Origin: DASZGL01 sp035938875
GTDB taxonomy: Bacteria > Chloroflexota > Dormibacteria > Aeolococcales > Aeolococcaceae
Length of the DNA: 29,763 nucleotides
Assembly (NCBI GenBank): GCA_035938875.1
Contig: DASZGL010000040.1
Coordinates: 1-29,763 of the forward strand
Direction of reading: 5' to 3'
Below are positions 1 to 8,514 of this stretch, in pieces. Made by a program: the position numbers and the translations under genes. Position 1 is the first letter of the stretch. Each line of letters starts with the position of its first letter. Below the pieces are notes generated by a model. The model made no database searches. It saw only the letters and a list, made by a program, of their open reading frames with translations, and was not told where the DNA came from.

Positions 1-2
1 GC

Positions 3-140
3 AGCGTCATCGAGGAGGAGGACGCACCCGAGGTGTTCAACACCTCGCCGATCCGCGCGGTGATCACCGAAACCAAGAGCGGTGGCATCGTCCTGCTCAC
101 CGACAACTCGCGCTACGCGCTGGAGATCGTCGGCCGCTAG
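3..140 (+). CDS. C-terminal end of an unidentified protein (5' truncated by window)
   Basis: An open frame enters from the left edge and ends at TAG 138-140, giving 45 residues that finish ...LLTDNSRYALEIVGR. The codons have the strong G/C third-position bias of the neighbours, so this is probably the true end of a gene that starts outside the window. The acidic EEED stretch and the short beta-like segments do not identify a family. It converges on ppdK with a 16-base gap. I do not recognise the product. Confidence 0.5.
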   Translation, partial: SVIEEEDAPEVFNTSPIRAVITETKSGGIVLLTDNSRYALEIVGR

Positions 141-156
141 CAGAGCGCTTGGCTAG

Positions 157-2904
157 TCAGCGATCTCGTTCGGTCCGAGCCAGGCGCGCCTGAGCTGCGG
201 CGAGACGGGCGACGGGCACGCGATACGGCGAGCAGGACACATAGTCGAGTCCCAGTTCCTCACAGAGGGCGATCGAAGCAGGATCGCCGCCGTGCTCACC
301 GCAGATCCCCACCTTGAGCGACGGGCGCGCGGCTCTGCCCTCGATGACGGCGATGCGCATCAAGCGCCCCACGCCGCCGGCGTCGATCGTCTCGAACGGA
401 TTGAACGGAAGGATCTTGTCGTCGACGTACTTGAGCAGGAACTTGCCTTCGGCATCGTCACGGGAGAAACCGAACGTCGTCTGGGTGAGATCGTTGGTGC
501 CGAAGGAGAAGAACTCCATGACCTGGGCAATCTCTCCGGCGGTGAGCGCGGCCCTGGGGATCTCGATCATGGTGCCGATCTTGTAGGCGAGTTGCACCTT
601 GCTGCCTTCGAGCACCTGCGCCGCGGTGCGCTCGATGATCTCGCGAGTACGTCGCAGCTCCTCGACGTGGCCGGCGAGCGGAATCATGATCTCCGGCCGC
701 GCGTCGACACGCTCCTTGCGCAGTCTCAACGCGGCTTCGAGTATGGCGCGCACCTGCATCTCGATGATCTCGGGAAACATCAAGCCCAGACGGCAGCCGC
801 GCAGCCCCAACATGGGGTTCTGCTCGTGGAGGCTGCGCACCGCGTCGAGGAGGCGCTGCTGTTCGGCCCACTCGGCCGGTGGACGCTGCAGCGCCTGGGC
901 GCGGGTCACCTCGACGAGAAGGTCCTCGAGCGAGGGCAGGAATTCGTGCAGCGGCGGGTCGATGAGCCGGATCACCACGGGGAGCCCCTTCATCGCCCGC
1001 AGGATCCCGTAGAAGTCCTCGCGCTGCACCGGCAGCAGCTTGTCCAGCTCCTTGCGACGTTGTGCTTCGTTGCTCGCCAGGATCATGCGCTGCACGATGG
1101 GCAGCCGATCCTGCTCCATGAACATGTGCTCGGTACGGCAGAGGCCTATGCCCTGGGCGCCGAATCCGCGAGCGCGTTCAGCATCGCGCGGGTAGTCGCC
1201 GTTGGCCCACACCTGGAGCCGCCGGATCTGGTCGGCCCAGCGCAACAGCTCCTCGAGCTCACGGCTGATCTCCGGCTCGATCATCGGCACAGTGCCCGCG
1301 ATCACCCGGCCGGTGCTGCCGTCAATGGTGAACTCCTGGCCCTCCTTGATCACCCGCCCGTTGACGCTGAACTGTCGCTTGTCGAGGTCGACATGAACCA
1401 TCTCGGCGCCGGCGACACAGGGCTTGCCCATGCCGCGAGCCACCACGGCGGCGTGCGATGTGCGGCCACCGCGGGCGGTAAGCACACCCTGGGCTGCGAT
1501 CATCCCGTGGACGTCGTCGGGATTCGTCTCGATGCGGACAAGGATGACCTTTTCTCCGACCTTGGCCAACTCTTCGGCTCGGTCGGCGTCGAACACCGCC
1601 TTGCCGTACGCCGCACCGGGTGAGGCCGCCAGCCCTGTGGCGAGCACATCGACCTTGGCCGCGGGATCGATGCGCGTGTGCAGAAGCTGGTCGACCTGGG
1701 TGGGCTCGACCCGTTGCACCGCTTCCTTGCGGCTGATCAGGCGCTCCTTGACCATGTCGACGGCTATCTTCACCGCCGCCTGTGCAGTGCGCTTGCCGCT
1801 TCGCGTCTGCAGCATGTAGAGCTTGCCGCGCTCGATGGTGAACTCGAGGTCCTGAATGTCCCGGTAGTGCTTCTCCAGCCGCTTGGCGATGGCGTCGAAC
1901 TGCTTGTAGACCGCGGGCAGCTCGCGCTTCATCACCGAGATGGGTTGCGGCGTGCGGATGCCGGCGACGACGTCCTCACCCTGCGCGTTGAGGAGGTATT
2001 CGCCGAAGAGAACCTTCTCGCCGGTGTTGGGATCGCGGGTGAAGGCGACGCCGGTTCCCGAGTCGTTGCCCATGTTGCCGAAGACCATCGCCTGGACGTT
2101 GACGGCGGTGCCCAGATCGTGGGGAATCTTGTTGAAGTTGCGGTAGTCGACCGCACGCTTGTTGTTCCAGGAGGAGAACACAGCGCCGATGGCGGCGCGC
2201 AGCTGCTCGTAGGGGTCGTCGGGGAAGGGGGCGTCAGCGTGTTCACGCACGATGCCCCGGTAGGCCTCGATCAGGGCTCGCAGCTGAGCCGGCCGCAGGT
2301 CGGCGTCGGTCGGTGCCTTGGCGCGCTGCTTGGCGGTGTCGAGAGCATGCTCGAAGAGCTGTCCGTCGATGCCGAGGACGATCTTGCTGAACAGCTGGAT
2401 GAACCGGCGGTAGGCGTCGAGGGCAAAACGCTCGTCTCCGGTGAGCTTGGCCAGCCCCTTCAGCGTCTCTTCGTTCAGTCCCAGGTTGAGGACTGTGTCC
2501 ATCATCCCCGGCATGGAAAACTTGGCGCCGCTGCGCACGCTGACCAGCAGGGGGTTGCGGGGGTCGCCAAAACGCTTCCCGGTCTTGCGCTCGATGGTCT
2601 TCATCGCCGTGAGCGCCTGCTCCCACATGCCCTTGGGGAACCGCTGGCCACGCGCGTAGAAGGCGTTGCACGCCTCCGTGGTGATGGTGAAACCGGACGG
2701 CACCGGCAGACCCGCCCGAGTCATCTCCGACACCCCCGCCCCCTTACCGCCGAGGAGGTCGCGCATCGAGGCGTTGCCCTGCTCGAACAGCCAGACCCAC
2801 TTGGTCTCTTTCGGGGCGCGACGCGTCGGAGTGGCGCGCATGCTCGACGCCGAAGCGGCGCGGCGCGCCTTGGCGGCGGTGGATGTCTTGGAGCTCACCG
2901 GCAT
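157..2904 (-). CDS. ppdK: Pyruvate, phosphate dikinase
   Basis: Interconverts pyruvate + ATP + Pi with PEP + AMP + PPi in the cytosol, linking glycolysis and gluconeogenesis. All three domains are present in 915 residues: the N-terminal ATP-grasp nucleotide-binding part (LLGGKGAGVSEM near 51-62), the central swivelling phosphohistidine domain (GGRTSHAAVVARG, catalytic His484), and the C-terminal PEP/pyruvate TIM barrel (GLCRTEHMF at 587-595, LRGCRLGL at 701-708, GICGEHGGDP with catalytic Cys868). The ATG at 2904 is preceded by GGAGAG at about nine bases. The first 34 residues are a Ser/Ala/Arg-rich extension before the usual TKWVWLFEQG start, so an internal start at Met22 is possible. An extended -10 (TGCTACGCT on the minus strand) lies in the 80-base gap after glyS, so ppdK may have its own promoter as well as readthrough from glyS. 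Confidence 0.97.
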   Translation of the reverse strand: MPVSSKTSTAAKARRAASASSMRATPTRRAPKETKWVWLFEQGNASMRDLLGGKGAGVSEMTRAGLPVPSGFTITTEACNAFYARGQRFPKGMWEQALTAMKTIERKTGKRFGDPRNPLLVSVRSGAKFSMPGMMDTVLNLGLNEETLKGLAKLTGDERFALDAYRRFIQLFSKIVLGIDGQLFEHALDTAKQRAKAPTDADLRPAQLRALIEAYRGIVREHADAPFPDDPYEQLRAAIGAVFSSWNNKRAVDYRNFNKIPHDLGTAVNVQAMVFGNMGNDSGTGVAFTRDPNTGEKVLFGEYLLNAQGEDVVAGIRTPQPISVMKRELPAVYKQFDAIAKRLEKHYRDIQDLEFTIERGKLYMLQTRSGKRTAQAAVKIAVDMVKERLISRKEAVQRVEPTQVDQLLHTRIDPAAKVDVLATGLAASPGAAYGKAVFDADRAEELAKVGEKVILVRIETNPDDVHGMIAAQGVLTARGGRTSHAAVVARGMGKPCVAGAEMVHVDLDKRQFSVNGRVIKEGQEFTIDGSTGRVIAGTVPMIEPEISRELEELLRWADQIRRLQVWANGDYPRDAERARGFGAQGIGLCRTEHMFMEQDRLPIVQRMILASNEAQRRKELDKLLPVQREDFYGILRAMKGLPVVIRLIDPPLHEFLPSLEDLLVEVTRAQALQRPPAEWAEQQRLLDAVRSLHEQNPMLGLRGCRLGLMFPEIIEMQVRAILEAALRLRKERVDARPEIMIPLAGHVEELRRTREIIERTAAQVLEGSKVQLAYKIGTMIEIPRAALTAGEIAQVMEFFSFGTNDLTQTTFGFSRDDAEGKFLLKYVDDKILPFNPFETIDAGGVGRLMRIAVIEGRAARPSLKVGICGEHGGDPASIALCEELGLDYVSCSPYRVPVARLAAAQARLARTERDR

Positions 2905-2950
2905 GGTGGACGACTCTCCGTTGGGGGATTCTCGCGGCGGCGAAGCGCCG

Positions 2951-2959
2951 AGCGTAGCA
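2951..2959 (-). promoter_or_regulatory. Candidate extended -10 promoter for ppdK
   Basis: On the minus strand the gap between glyS and ppdK reads TGCTACGCT, an extended -10 of TGn-TAnnnT form, about 50 bases before the ppdK ATG. No good -35 is visible. A small perfect hairpin (CGGCG-AAG-CGCCG, plus-strand 2937-2949) follows in the leader. This is assigned from pattern only. Confidence 0.35.
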
Positions 2960-2984
2960 TCGTCGCCCTGGGCATGAGGGGCGG

Positions 2985-4379
2985 TCAGCCCGCGGCCCGG
3001 CTGGAGGCGCGCTGACGGCTCTGGGCGAGCTGTTCGCCGAGCGCGTCCGCAAGTCCGTCGACGGCAACGCGCACCTGGGTCATGCCGTCGCGCTCGCGAA
3101 TCGTCACCGCGCGGTCGCTCAGCGACTCGAAGTCGACGGTCACCGCCAGCGGCGTGCCGATCTCGTCCTGCCGGCGATAGCGACGGCCGATCGACTGTGT
3201 CTCGTCGTACTCGGTGGCGAAGTGCGGGCGCAGGTCATGCTCGATGCGTCTCGCGACCTCGGACAGCTCCGCCTTCTTGCTCAGCGGCAGCACCGCCACC
3301 TGCACCGGGGCGATGTCGGGGTGCAACCGGAGCACGACCCTGGTCTCGCCGCGCACCTCCTCTTCGTCATAGGCGTCGCAGAGCAGGGTGATGAAGATGC
3401 GGTCGACACCGACCGCGGTCTCGACCACGTAGGGGACGAAGCGCTGTCCGCTCTCCTGGTCGAAGTAACTGAGGTCGCGTCCGCTGTGCTTCGCGTGAGC
3501 GCTGAGGTCGAAGTCGGTGCGGTCGGCGATCCCCTCGAGCTCGCCCCAGCCGAAGGGAAAGCGGTACTCGACATCCGATGTCTGTGAGCTGTAGTGCGAG
3601 AGCTCCTGGGCATCATGGGGGCGCAGGCGCAGGTAATCGCGTCGCAGCCCCAAGTCGTCGATGTACCAGCGAAGCCGTTCGTCGCACCAGTGACCGAACC
3701 ACTCGATGTCCGATCCAGGAATGCAGAAGTACTCCATCTCCATCTGTTCGAACTCACGAACGCGAAAGATGAAGTTGCTCGGCGAGATCTCGTTGCGGAA
3801 CGAGCGGCCGATCTGGGCGATGCCGAAAGGCAGCCGGCGGCGCGTCGCGTTGAGCACGTTGGCGAAGTTGACGAACATCCCCTGCGCAGTCTCCGGTCGC
3901 AGGTACACCTGCGCAGCGGCCTCCTCCACCGGGCCGAGAAACGTCTTGAACATCAGGTTGAACTGCCGCGCCTCGGTGAGCGCTCCATCGCATTCCGGGC
4001 AGGCGGCGACAGAAGGATCCTTGCCTCGTGCTTGGCGCTCGGCGGGTATGTGGTCGGCTCGCCAGCGTCGCCGGCACGTGCCCGTGCAGTCGACGAGGGG
4101 GTCGCTGAACGATGCGACATGTCCGCTGGCAACCCACACCTGCGGATTCATGATGATCGAGGTTTCGATGCCGTCGATGTCGTCACGCAGCTCGACCATG
4201 CGGCGCCACCAGCTATTGCGAATGTTGCGGCGCAGCCGCACACCGAGCGGGCCGAAGTCGTAGAGCGCGTTGATTCCGCCGTAGATCTCGCTGGAGGGGA
4301 AGACGAAACCGCGCTGCTTGCACAGCGATACCAGTCGTTCGATGAGGTCGCTGCGCGCGGGTTCGGGATCGACAGCCAT
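2985..4379 (-). CDS. glyS: Glycyl-tRNA synthetase, single-subunit (alpha2) type
   Basis: Charges tRNA-Gly with glycine (class II synthetase, homodimer type). The 464 residues match the length usual for the single-chain bacterial/archaeal-like enzyme. Visible features are the N-terminal FVFPSSEIYGG and YDFGPLG, a zinc-ribbon-like insertion with Cys98, Cys102, Cys127 and Cys130, LRPETAQGMFVNF at about 160-172, motif 2 (GRSFRNEISP, 191-200), motif 3 (ETAVGVDRIF, 320-329), and an anticodon-binding domain from about 355. The frame stays open to 4595, but that part has no synthetase character and crosses the divergent cupin gene. MAVDPEPARSDLIERL at 4379 is the family-like start. No Shine-Dalgarno precedes it. 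TACACT ends 10 bases upstream, so the mRNA may have almost no leader. Confidence 0.95.
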   Translation of the reverse strand: MAVDPEPARSDLIERLVSLCKQRGFVFPSSEIYGGINALYDFGPLGVRLRRNIRNSWWRRMVELRDDIDGIETSIIMNPQVWVASGHVASFSDPLVDCTGTCRRRWRADHIPAERQARGKDPSVAACPECDGALTEARQFNLMFKTFLGPVEEAAAQVYLRPETAQGMFVNFANVLNATRRRLPFGIAQIGRSFRNEISPSNFIFRVREFEQMEMEYFCIPGSDIEWFGHWCDERLRWYIDDLGLRRDYLRLRPHDAQELSHYSSQTSDVEYRFPFGWGELEGIADRTDFDLSAHAKHSGRDLSYFDQESGQRFVPYVVETAVGVDRIFITLLCDAYDEEEVRGETRVVLRLHPDIAPVQVAVLPLSKKAELSEVARRIEHDLRPHFATEYDETQSIGRRYRRQDEIGTPLAVTVDFESLSDRAVTIRERDGMTQVRVAVDGLADALGEQLAQSRQRASSRAAG

Positions 4380-4411
4380 CGGGCATGCGAGTGTAGCCGA
4401 GGCGCTTGCGC

Positions 4412-4441
4412 TTGACCCCGGCGGCTGCTCGCGCCTACCGT
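4412..4441 (+). promoter_or_regulatory. Candidate promoter of the cupin gene
   Basis: TTGACC (4412-4417) and TACCGT (4436-4441) are separated by 18 bases, in the divergent region between glyS and the cupin gene. A start near 4448 would give a leader of about 60 bases containing the GGAGGA Shine-Dalgarno at 4495-4500. This is a pattern match only. Confidence 0.4.
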
Positions 4442-4507
4442 GAAGCCCACAGGGTGGCCGCCGCGCGGTGTGCGCCGCCCGAGGCTGCCAGGTTGGAGGA
4501 TTGCCAC

Positions 4508-4960
4508 ATGGCCGTTGCCCCGCAGGTCGGCACCGCCGTCGACACCAGCAAGATGCCCTGGGTGCCGATGCAGCCCAAGGACGGATCCCCGCCACGCTCC
4601 TTCGCCAAGATCCTGCACCTCGACGAGAAGCGCAACTTCGTGATCATGCTCAATCGCACGGTCAAAGGCACGGTGCTGCCATCGCACACCCACCTCTGTG
4701 AGGCGATCGGCTACACGCTGCGCGGCCGCTGGGCGTATCGCGACATCGACCTTGGCCCCGAGTCCTTCGGCGTCGAACCCACCGGGACGGAGCACGCCCC
4801 CGAGTACACCGAGGACACCGAGGCGCTGATCATCTTCCTCGGCGATTCACCCGACCTGCTGAAGACGCACCTGCCCGACGGCAGGACCATCACCACCACG
4901 ATGGACACCTTCATCGAGCTGCGGCGCAAGCAGGAGGAGATGATCGCCGCCGCCGGCTGA
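4508..4960 (+). CDS. Cupin-domain protein (dihydroxyacetophenone-dioxygenase-like cupin)
   Basis: A 150-residue single-domain cupin. The ATG at 4508 sits 7 bases after GGAGGA, one of the clearest ribosome sites in the window. The first cupin motif appears as PSHTHLCEAIGYTLRG (58-73), with likely metal ligands His60, His62 and Glu66. The second region has GTEHAPEYTEDTEALIIF, with His96 as a possible further ligand. The opening MPWVPMQ..SFAKILHLDEKRNF resembles the cupin family annotated as 2,4'-dihydroxyacetophenone dioxygenase or ChrR-like, but the substrate cannot be read from the sequence. The gene stands alone on its strand between divergent glyS and convergent recO, whose stop is only three bases away. 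Confidence 0.85.
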   Translation: MAVAPQVGTAVDTSKMPWVPMQPKDGSPPRSFAKILHLDEKRNFVIMLNRTVKGTVLPSHTHLCEAIGYTLRGRWAYRDIDLGPESFGVEPTGTEHAPEYTEDTEALIIFLGDSPDLLKTHLPDGRTITTTMDTFIELRRKQEEMIAAAG

Positions 4961-4963
4961 GCG

Positions 4964-5728
4964 TCAGCAGGGCCCCGGCGAGAACACTGCCCGGAGCACG
5001 GCGAGAGACCGCAGCCGGCGGTCGACGTGCTGGGCGAGCTCGCGCTCGACCACGGCCTCGAGGGTCGTCAGGTCGGTGTCGTCGAGGCGCAGGCGCGCGT
5101 AGAGCGCTGCGTCGCCCGTGGCGATGACGCGCAGCACCTTGATGACCGTTGTCGAGCACTCGACTCCGCCGGGATCGGCGATTGCGCATGCCGGACAGAG
5201 CAGGCCACCACCGGCAGCGCTGAACAGCGCAGGTCGCTCGGTGAGCTCGTCGCCGCAGTTGGCGCAGCGCCGCAGCTCGGGGGCGTAGCCGAGGCGGTCG
5301 ATCATCCGCCGGGCAAACCACGCCATGGCCGCCCGGGGATCACGGTGCGGATCGGCGCACGAGGTGATCGCCTCGGCGAGGAGCTCGAAGATCCCCTCCT
5401 CGAGCGGGTGATCGGGCTCGAGAACGGCGTCGGCGAGCTCGGCGCACAGTGCGGCGCACGCCGCCCGGCGGGCGTCCCCCGCGGGCGGTAGCGGTCCGCT
5501 GCGCTGTGCCTGGGCAAGCACCTCGAGCTGGCCCCGACCCTGGGCGAGCTGCATGGTGCTGCGCACGAAGAGGTCGGTGTGCGGCGCCAGCCGGCTCCCC
5601 GCCTTGCGCACTCCGCGCGCGATGACACCCACCTTGCCGTGCGCCCTGGTGAGCACCGTGAGGACGCGATCGGTCTCGCCGTAGTCGACGCGGCGCAGGA
5701 CGATCCCCTCGTCGACGTACGTGGTCAT
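4964..5728 (-). CDS. recO: DNA repair protein RecO
   Basis: Recombination mediator that loads RecA onto SSB-coated single-stranded DNA with RecR. The 254-residue protein begins with the OB-fold signature TTYVDEGIVLRRVDYGETDRVLTVLTR..GKVGVIARGVRK. It contains a four-cysteine zinc finger (Cys155, Cys158, Cys178, Cys181: CANC...CPAC) and a helical C-terminal half. It is the last gene of the run glmU-prs-CorC-like-membrane protein-recO, starting eight bases after the stop of the small membrane protein. The ATG at 5728 fits the family N-terminus exactly. Confidence 0.94.
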   Translation of the reverse strand: MTTYVDEGIVLRRVDYGETDRVLTVLTRAHGKVGVIARGVRKAGSRLAPHTDLFVRSTMQLAQGRGQLEVLAQAQRSGPLPPAGDARRAACAALCAELADAVLEPDHPLEEGIFELLAEAITSCADPHRDPRAAMAWFARRMIDRLGYAPELRRCANCGDELTERPALFSAAGGGLLCPACAIADPGGVECSTTVIKVLRVIATGDAALYARLRLDDTDLTTLEAVVERELAQHVDRRLRSLAVLRAVFSPGPC

Positions 5729-5736
5729 GGCCGGTG

Positions 5737-6153
5737 TTAGTGGCCGGCGGCGGCGCGATAGTGGCGCAGCGTCACCGCGAGGATCGATCCGTCGCACAGC
5801 GCGCCGGCGAGGTACGGGACGCGCCGGGGCTGTTGGCCGAAGCGCAGCAGGAACATCCCCGATGACACCGCCTTGCTGACCAGCACGGGGAGGATGAGCG
5901 AACGGTGGCGCCGCACGTCGCTGGCGGCGATGCCGCACAGGGCCGTCAGCGTCGCCATCAGCGACACCGAGAGCGCATTCCAGAAGCGTTCGCTGCTCTG
6001 TTCCAGCGCGGTACCGGGGATCAGCCCCAGACTGCCCGTCGCGCGATCGGGTTGCATGGCGAAGCTCAGCGTGCCCGCAGCAAAGAGCGCCGTCCAGATG
6101 CGCAGCAGATCGCGGAGACGACGCTCTGCGTCGCTGAGCTCGATGTCGCTCAC
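5737..6153 (-). CDS. Small four-helix membrane protein, unknown function
   Basis: A 138-residue protein whose ATG overlaps the stop of the upstream CBS/CorC gene as ATGA, so it is translationally coupled. Hydrophobic stretches near 19-36 (IWTALFAAGTLSFAM), 57-77 (FWNALSVSLMATLTALCGI), 84-105 (SLILPVLVSKAVSSGMFLLRF) and 112-128 suggest four membrane helices. The N-terminus, MSDIELSDAERRLRDLL, is charged and probably cytosolic. No enzyme motif is visible and I do not recognise the family. Its position between a CorC-like protein and recO implies only co-expression. Confidence 0.8.
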   Translation of the reverse strand: MSDIELSDAERRLRDLLRIWTALFAAGTLSFAMQPDRATGSLGLIPGTALEQSSERFWNALSVSLMATLTALCGIAASDVRRHRSLILPVLVSKAVSSGMFLLRFGQQPRRVPYLAGALCDGSILAVTLRHYRAAAGH

Positions 6154-7511
6154 GTGGTCTCCTCCTCGCGCCTGCCCCCACCATCCTGCTCGGCACCCGG
6201 CTGCTCGCCGGCGTCATGCCGCTCGCCGTCGACCGGCTCGTCACGCCGGCCGTTGCGTTCGACGACGAAGGGCCGCGGGCTGGTGATGCGCACCGTGCGG
6301 ATGCTCTGCCTGCGCACCGACTCGACCACCAGCGTCGCGTCGCCCAAGGAGACGGTGGCCCCTGGCTTGGGGATGTCGCCGAGGCGCTCGTAGACCAGCC
6401 CACCGATGGAGTCGGCGTCGGCGTCGGCGATGTCGATGTGCAGCAGCTCCTTGACGTCGTCGATCGACACCCGCGCATTCATCAGCACCTCGTGGTCGCT
6501 GAGGAACTGCACCTCTTCCTGCTCGGCGATGTCGTACTCGTCACGGATCTCGCCGACGATCTCCTCGATGAGGTCCTCGATGGTGACGATACCGGCTGTT
6601 CCCCCGTACTCGTCGACGACGATTGCGATGTGCACCTTGCGCTGCTGCATGTCATGGAGCAGCTCGCCGGCGCGCTTGGTCTCGGGAGTGAAGTAGGCCT
6701 CGCGGGCGATGTCCCGCAGCGTCACCGGAGTCTGCCGCTCGCGGTAGCGCAGCACGTCCTTGGCGTAGACGACGCCGGCGACATTGTCCATCGTCTTCTC
6801 GTACACGGGGATGCGCGAGTGGCCGTGCTCGTTGATCAGCCGTACCACGTCGTCGAGCCCGCTCTCGACGTCGACGCCGATGACGTCGACGCGGGGCACC
6901 ATCACCTCACGCGCCAGCTTGTCGGTGAGCTCGAGGACGCCGTGGATCATCTCCCGCTCCTCCTGCTCGACGACACCCTCCTCCTCCCCCACCGTCACCA
7001 TGAGCTTGAGCTCCTGCTCGGTGACGAACGGCCCGCGGACGTGCGCGTCACGGGTGGCAACGCGGAGCAGCACCGTGCTCACGGCGGTGAGCGCCGAGAT
7101 GATCGGTCGCAGCAGCCGGGTGAGCGCGGCAACCGGCCCCGAAAGTGCCAGCGCCACGCGCTCATTGAACTGCAGGGCCATCGACTTGGGGGCGATCTCG
7201 CAGAAGATCAAGACGAGGATGGCGAATACGGCGGTGACGATGGCCTCGCTGTAGCTGTGCCCACCGCCGATGGCCAGCAGCGTGGTCGCCGTCGAGGCGA
7301 CGATCACCGAGACGGTATTCACCGAAAGGATGGTCGAGAGGTATCCGTTGGGATCCTCGTGGAGCTTGGCCACACGGCGGGCGCGGCGGTTTCCCTCCTC
7401 GCACAGGGTGCGGATGCGAATGCGGCTCACGCTGGTCAGCGATGTCTCTGCAGCAGCAGCGAAGGTCGCCAGGATCAGACCCGCGACGAGGGCGATGATC
7501 TCCAGGGTCAC
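6150..7511 (-). CDS. CNNM/CorC-like (hemolysin-related) membrane protein with CBS pair
   Basis: A 453-residue protein of the HlyC/CorC/CNNM family, linked to Mg2+/Co2+ transport or sensing. Domains in order: a DUF21 membrane domain (about 1-145, with FCEIAPKSMALQF), a CBS pair (about 195-315, with VMVPRVDVIGVD and IAIVVDEYGGTAGIVTIEDLIEEIVGEI), and a CorC/HlyC C-terminal domain (about 340-420), then a hydrophilic Glu/Arg-rich tail. The start is GTG at 7511 (MTLEIIALVAG), with only a weak ribosome site. It lies 43 bases after prs and overlaps the next gene by four bases. Most members are poorly characterised, so ion specificity cannot be assigned. Confidence 0.9.
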   Translation of the reverse strand: MTLEIIALVAGLILATFAAAAETSLTSVSRIRIRTLCEEGNRRARRVAKLHEDPNGYLSTILSVNTVSVIVASTATTLLAIGGGHSYSEAIVTAVFAILVLIFCEIAPKSMALQFNERVALALSGPVAALTRLLRPIISALTAVSTVLLRVATRDAHVRGPFVTEQELKLMVTVGEEEGVVEQEEREMIHGVLELTDKLAREVMVPRVDVIGVDVESGLDDVVRLINEHGHSRIPVYEKTMDNVAGVVYAKDVLRYRERQTPVTLRDIAREAYFTPETKRAGELLHDMQQRKVHIAIVVDEYGGTAGIVTIEDLIEEIVGEIRDEYDIAEQEEVQFLSDHEVLMNARVSIDDVKELLHIDIADADADSIGGLVYERLGDIPKPGATVSLGDATLVVESVRRQSIRTVRITSPRPFVVERNGRRDEPVDGERHDAGEQPGAEQDGGGRREEETT

Positions 7512-7554
7512 GCTGGTGTCCGCAGTGCCGCTTCTCGCTCCGGAGTTGATCCAC

Positions 7555-8514
7555 TCATCGGAAGAGCTCGCTGACGCTGCGTCCCTCGTGCACCCTGACG
7601 ATCGCCTCGGCGATCAACGGCGCCACCGAGAGGATGCGCAGCTTGGGATGGTCGTCGAAGGCGCCTTGGCCGTCATGCAGCGGGATGGTGTCGGTGATGC
7701 AGATCTCGTCAATGGGCGCTCGGTGCAGGCGCAGCAGCGCACCATCGGTGAGCACGCCGTGGGTGGCGACGACGTCGACCATGGTGGCGCCGGCATCACG
7801 CAGCGCCTGGGCAGCTCCCACCAGCGTCGACCCGGTGCTGATGAGGTCGTCGACGACGACGCACTTCAGTCCGGCCACGTCGCCAATGACGTTGAGGACC
7901 TCCACCGAGTCGTCCTTGGGACGGCGCTTGTCGATGATGGCGATGGGCGCCTCGAGCAGCCGCGCCAGCTGGCGGGCGCGCGCGGTGCCGCCGGTGTCAG
8001 GCGACACCACGACGAGCTCGTGACCATGGCGCTCGCGGACATGGCGGGCGAGGATCTTCGATGCGGTGAGCGCGTCGACGGGGATGTCGAAGAACCCCTG
8101 GATGGCCTCGGCGTGGAGGTCGATGGTGATCACCCGTCCGGCTCCCGCCAGCTCGATGATGTTGGCCATGAGCTTGGCGCTGATCGCGTCACGCGGCTGG
8201 GTCTTCTTCTCCTTGCGCGCGTACCCGTAATAGGGAATGACCGCATTGACCCGCGCCGCCGATGCCCGACGCAGCGCGTCGAGGATGATGAAGAGCTGGA
8301 TGAGGTTGTCGCTGACCGGGTGACAGGTGGGCTGGATAACGAAGACATCCTGTCCCCGCACCGAGTCGCCGATCTTGACGTCGAACTCGCCATCGGCGAA
8401 GCGGGTCACCTGCATGTCGGTCAGCGGGATGTTGATCTCCCGGGAGATGCGCTCACTGAGCTCGAGGTTGGCGGTGCCGGAGAGCAGGCGCAGGTCACCG
8501 TGCGGGCTGCTCAT
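7555..8514 (-). CDS. prs: Ribose-phosphate pyrophosphokinase (PRPP synthetase)
   Basis: Makes PRPP from ribose 5-phosphate and ATP for nucleotide, histidine and tryptophan synthesis. The length of 319 residues is normal. Signatures include TRFADGEFDVKIGDSVRG (37-54), QPTCHPVSDNLIQLFIILDA (61-80), PYYGYARKEKK (94-104) with the flexible-loop lysines, SPDTGGTARAR (171-181), and the PRPP loop VVVDDLISTGSTL (219-231). The ATG at 8514 overlaps the glmU stop as ATGA. The frame continues upstream but only as an antisense reading of glmU. The glmU-prs pairing is common in Actinobacteria and Firmicutes and couples UDP-GlcNAc and PRPP supply. Confidence 0.97.
   Translation of the reverse strand: MSSPHGDLRLLSGTANLELSERISREINIPLTDMQVTRFADGEFDVKIGDSVRGQDVFVIQPTCHPVSDNLIQLFIILDALRRASAARVNAVIPYYGYARKEKKTQPRDAISAKLMANIIELAGAGRVITIDLHAEAIQGFFDIPVDALTASKILARHVRERHGHELVVVSPDTGGTARARQLARLLEAPIAIIDKRRPKDDSVEVLNVIGDVAGLKCVVVDDLISTGSTLVGAAQALRDAGATMVDVVATHGVLTDGALLRLHRAPIDEICITDTIPLHDGQGAFDDHPKLRILSVAPLIAEAIVRVHEGRSVSELFR

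Noticed and set aside
4380..4595. N-terminal extension of glycyl-tRNA synthetase
   Set aside because: It is low-complexity Arg/Pro/Cys sequence crossing the divergent cupin gene. The synthetase fold begins right after the ATG at 4379.
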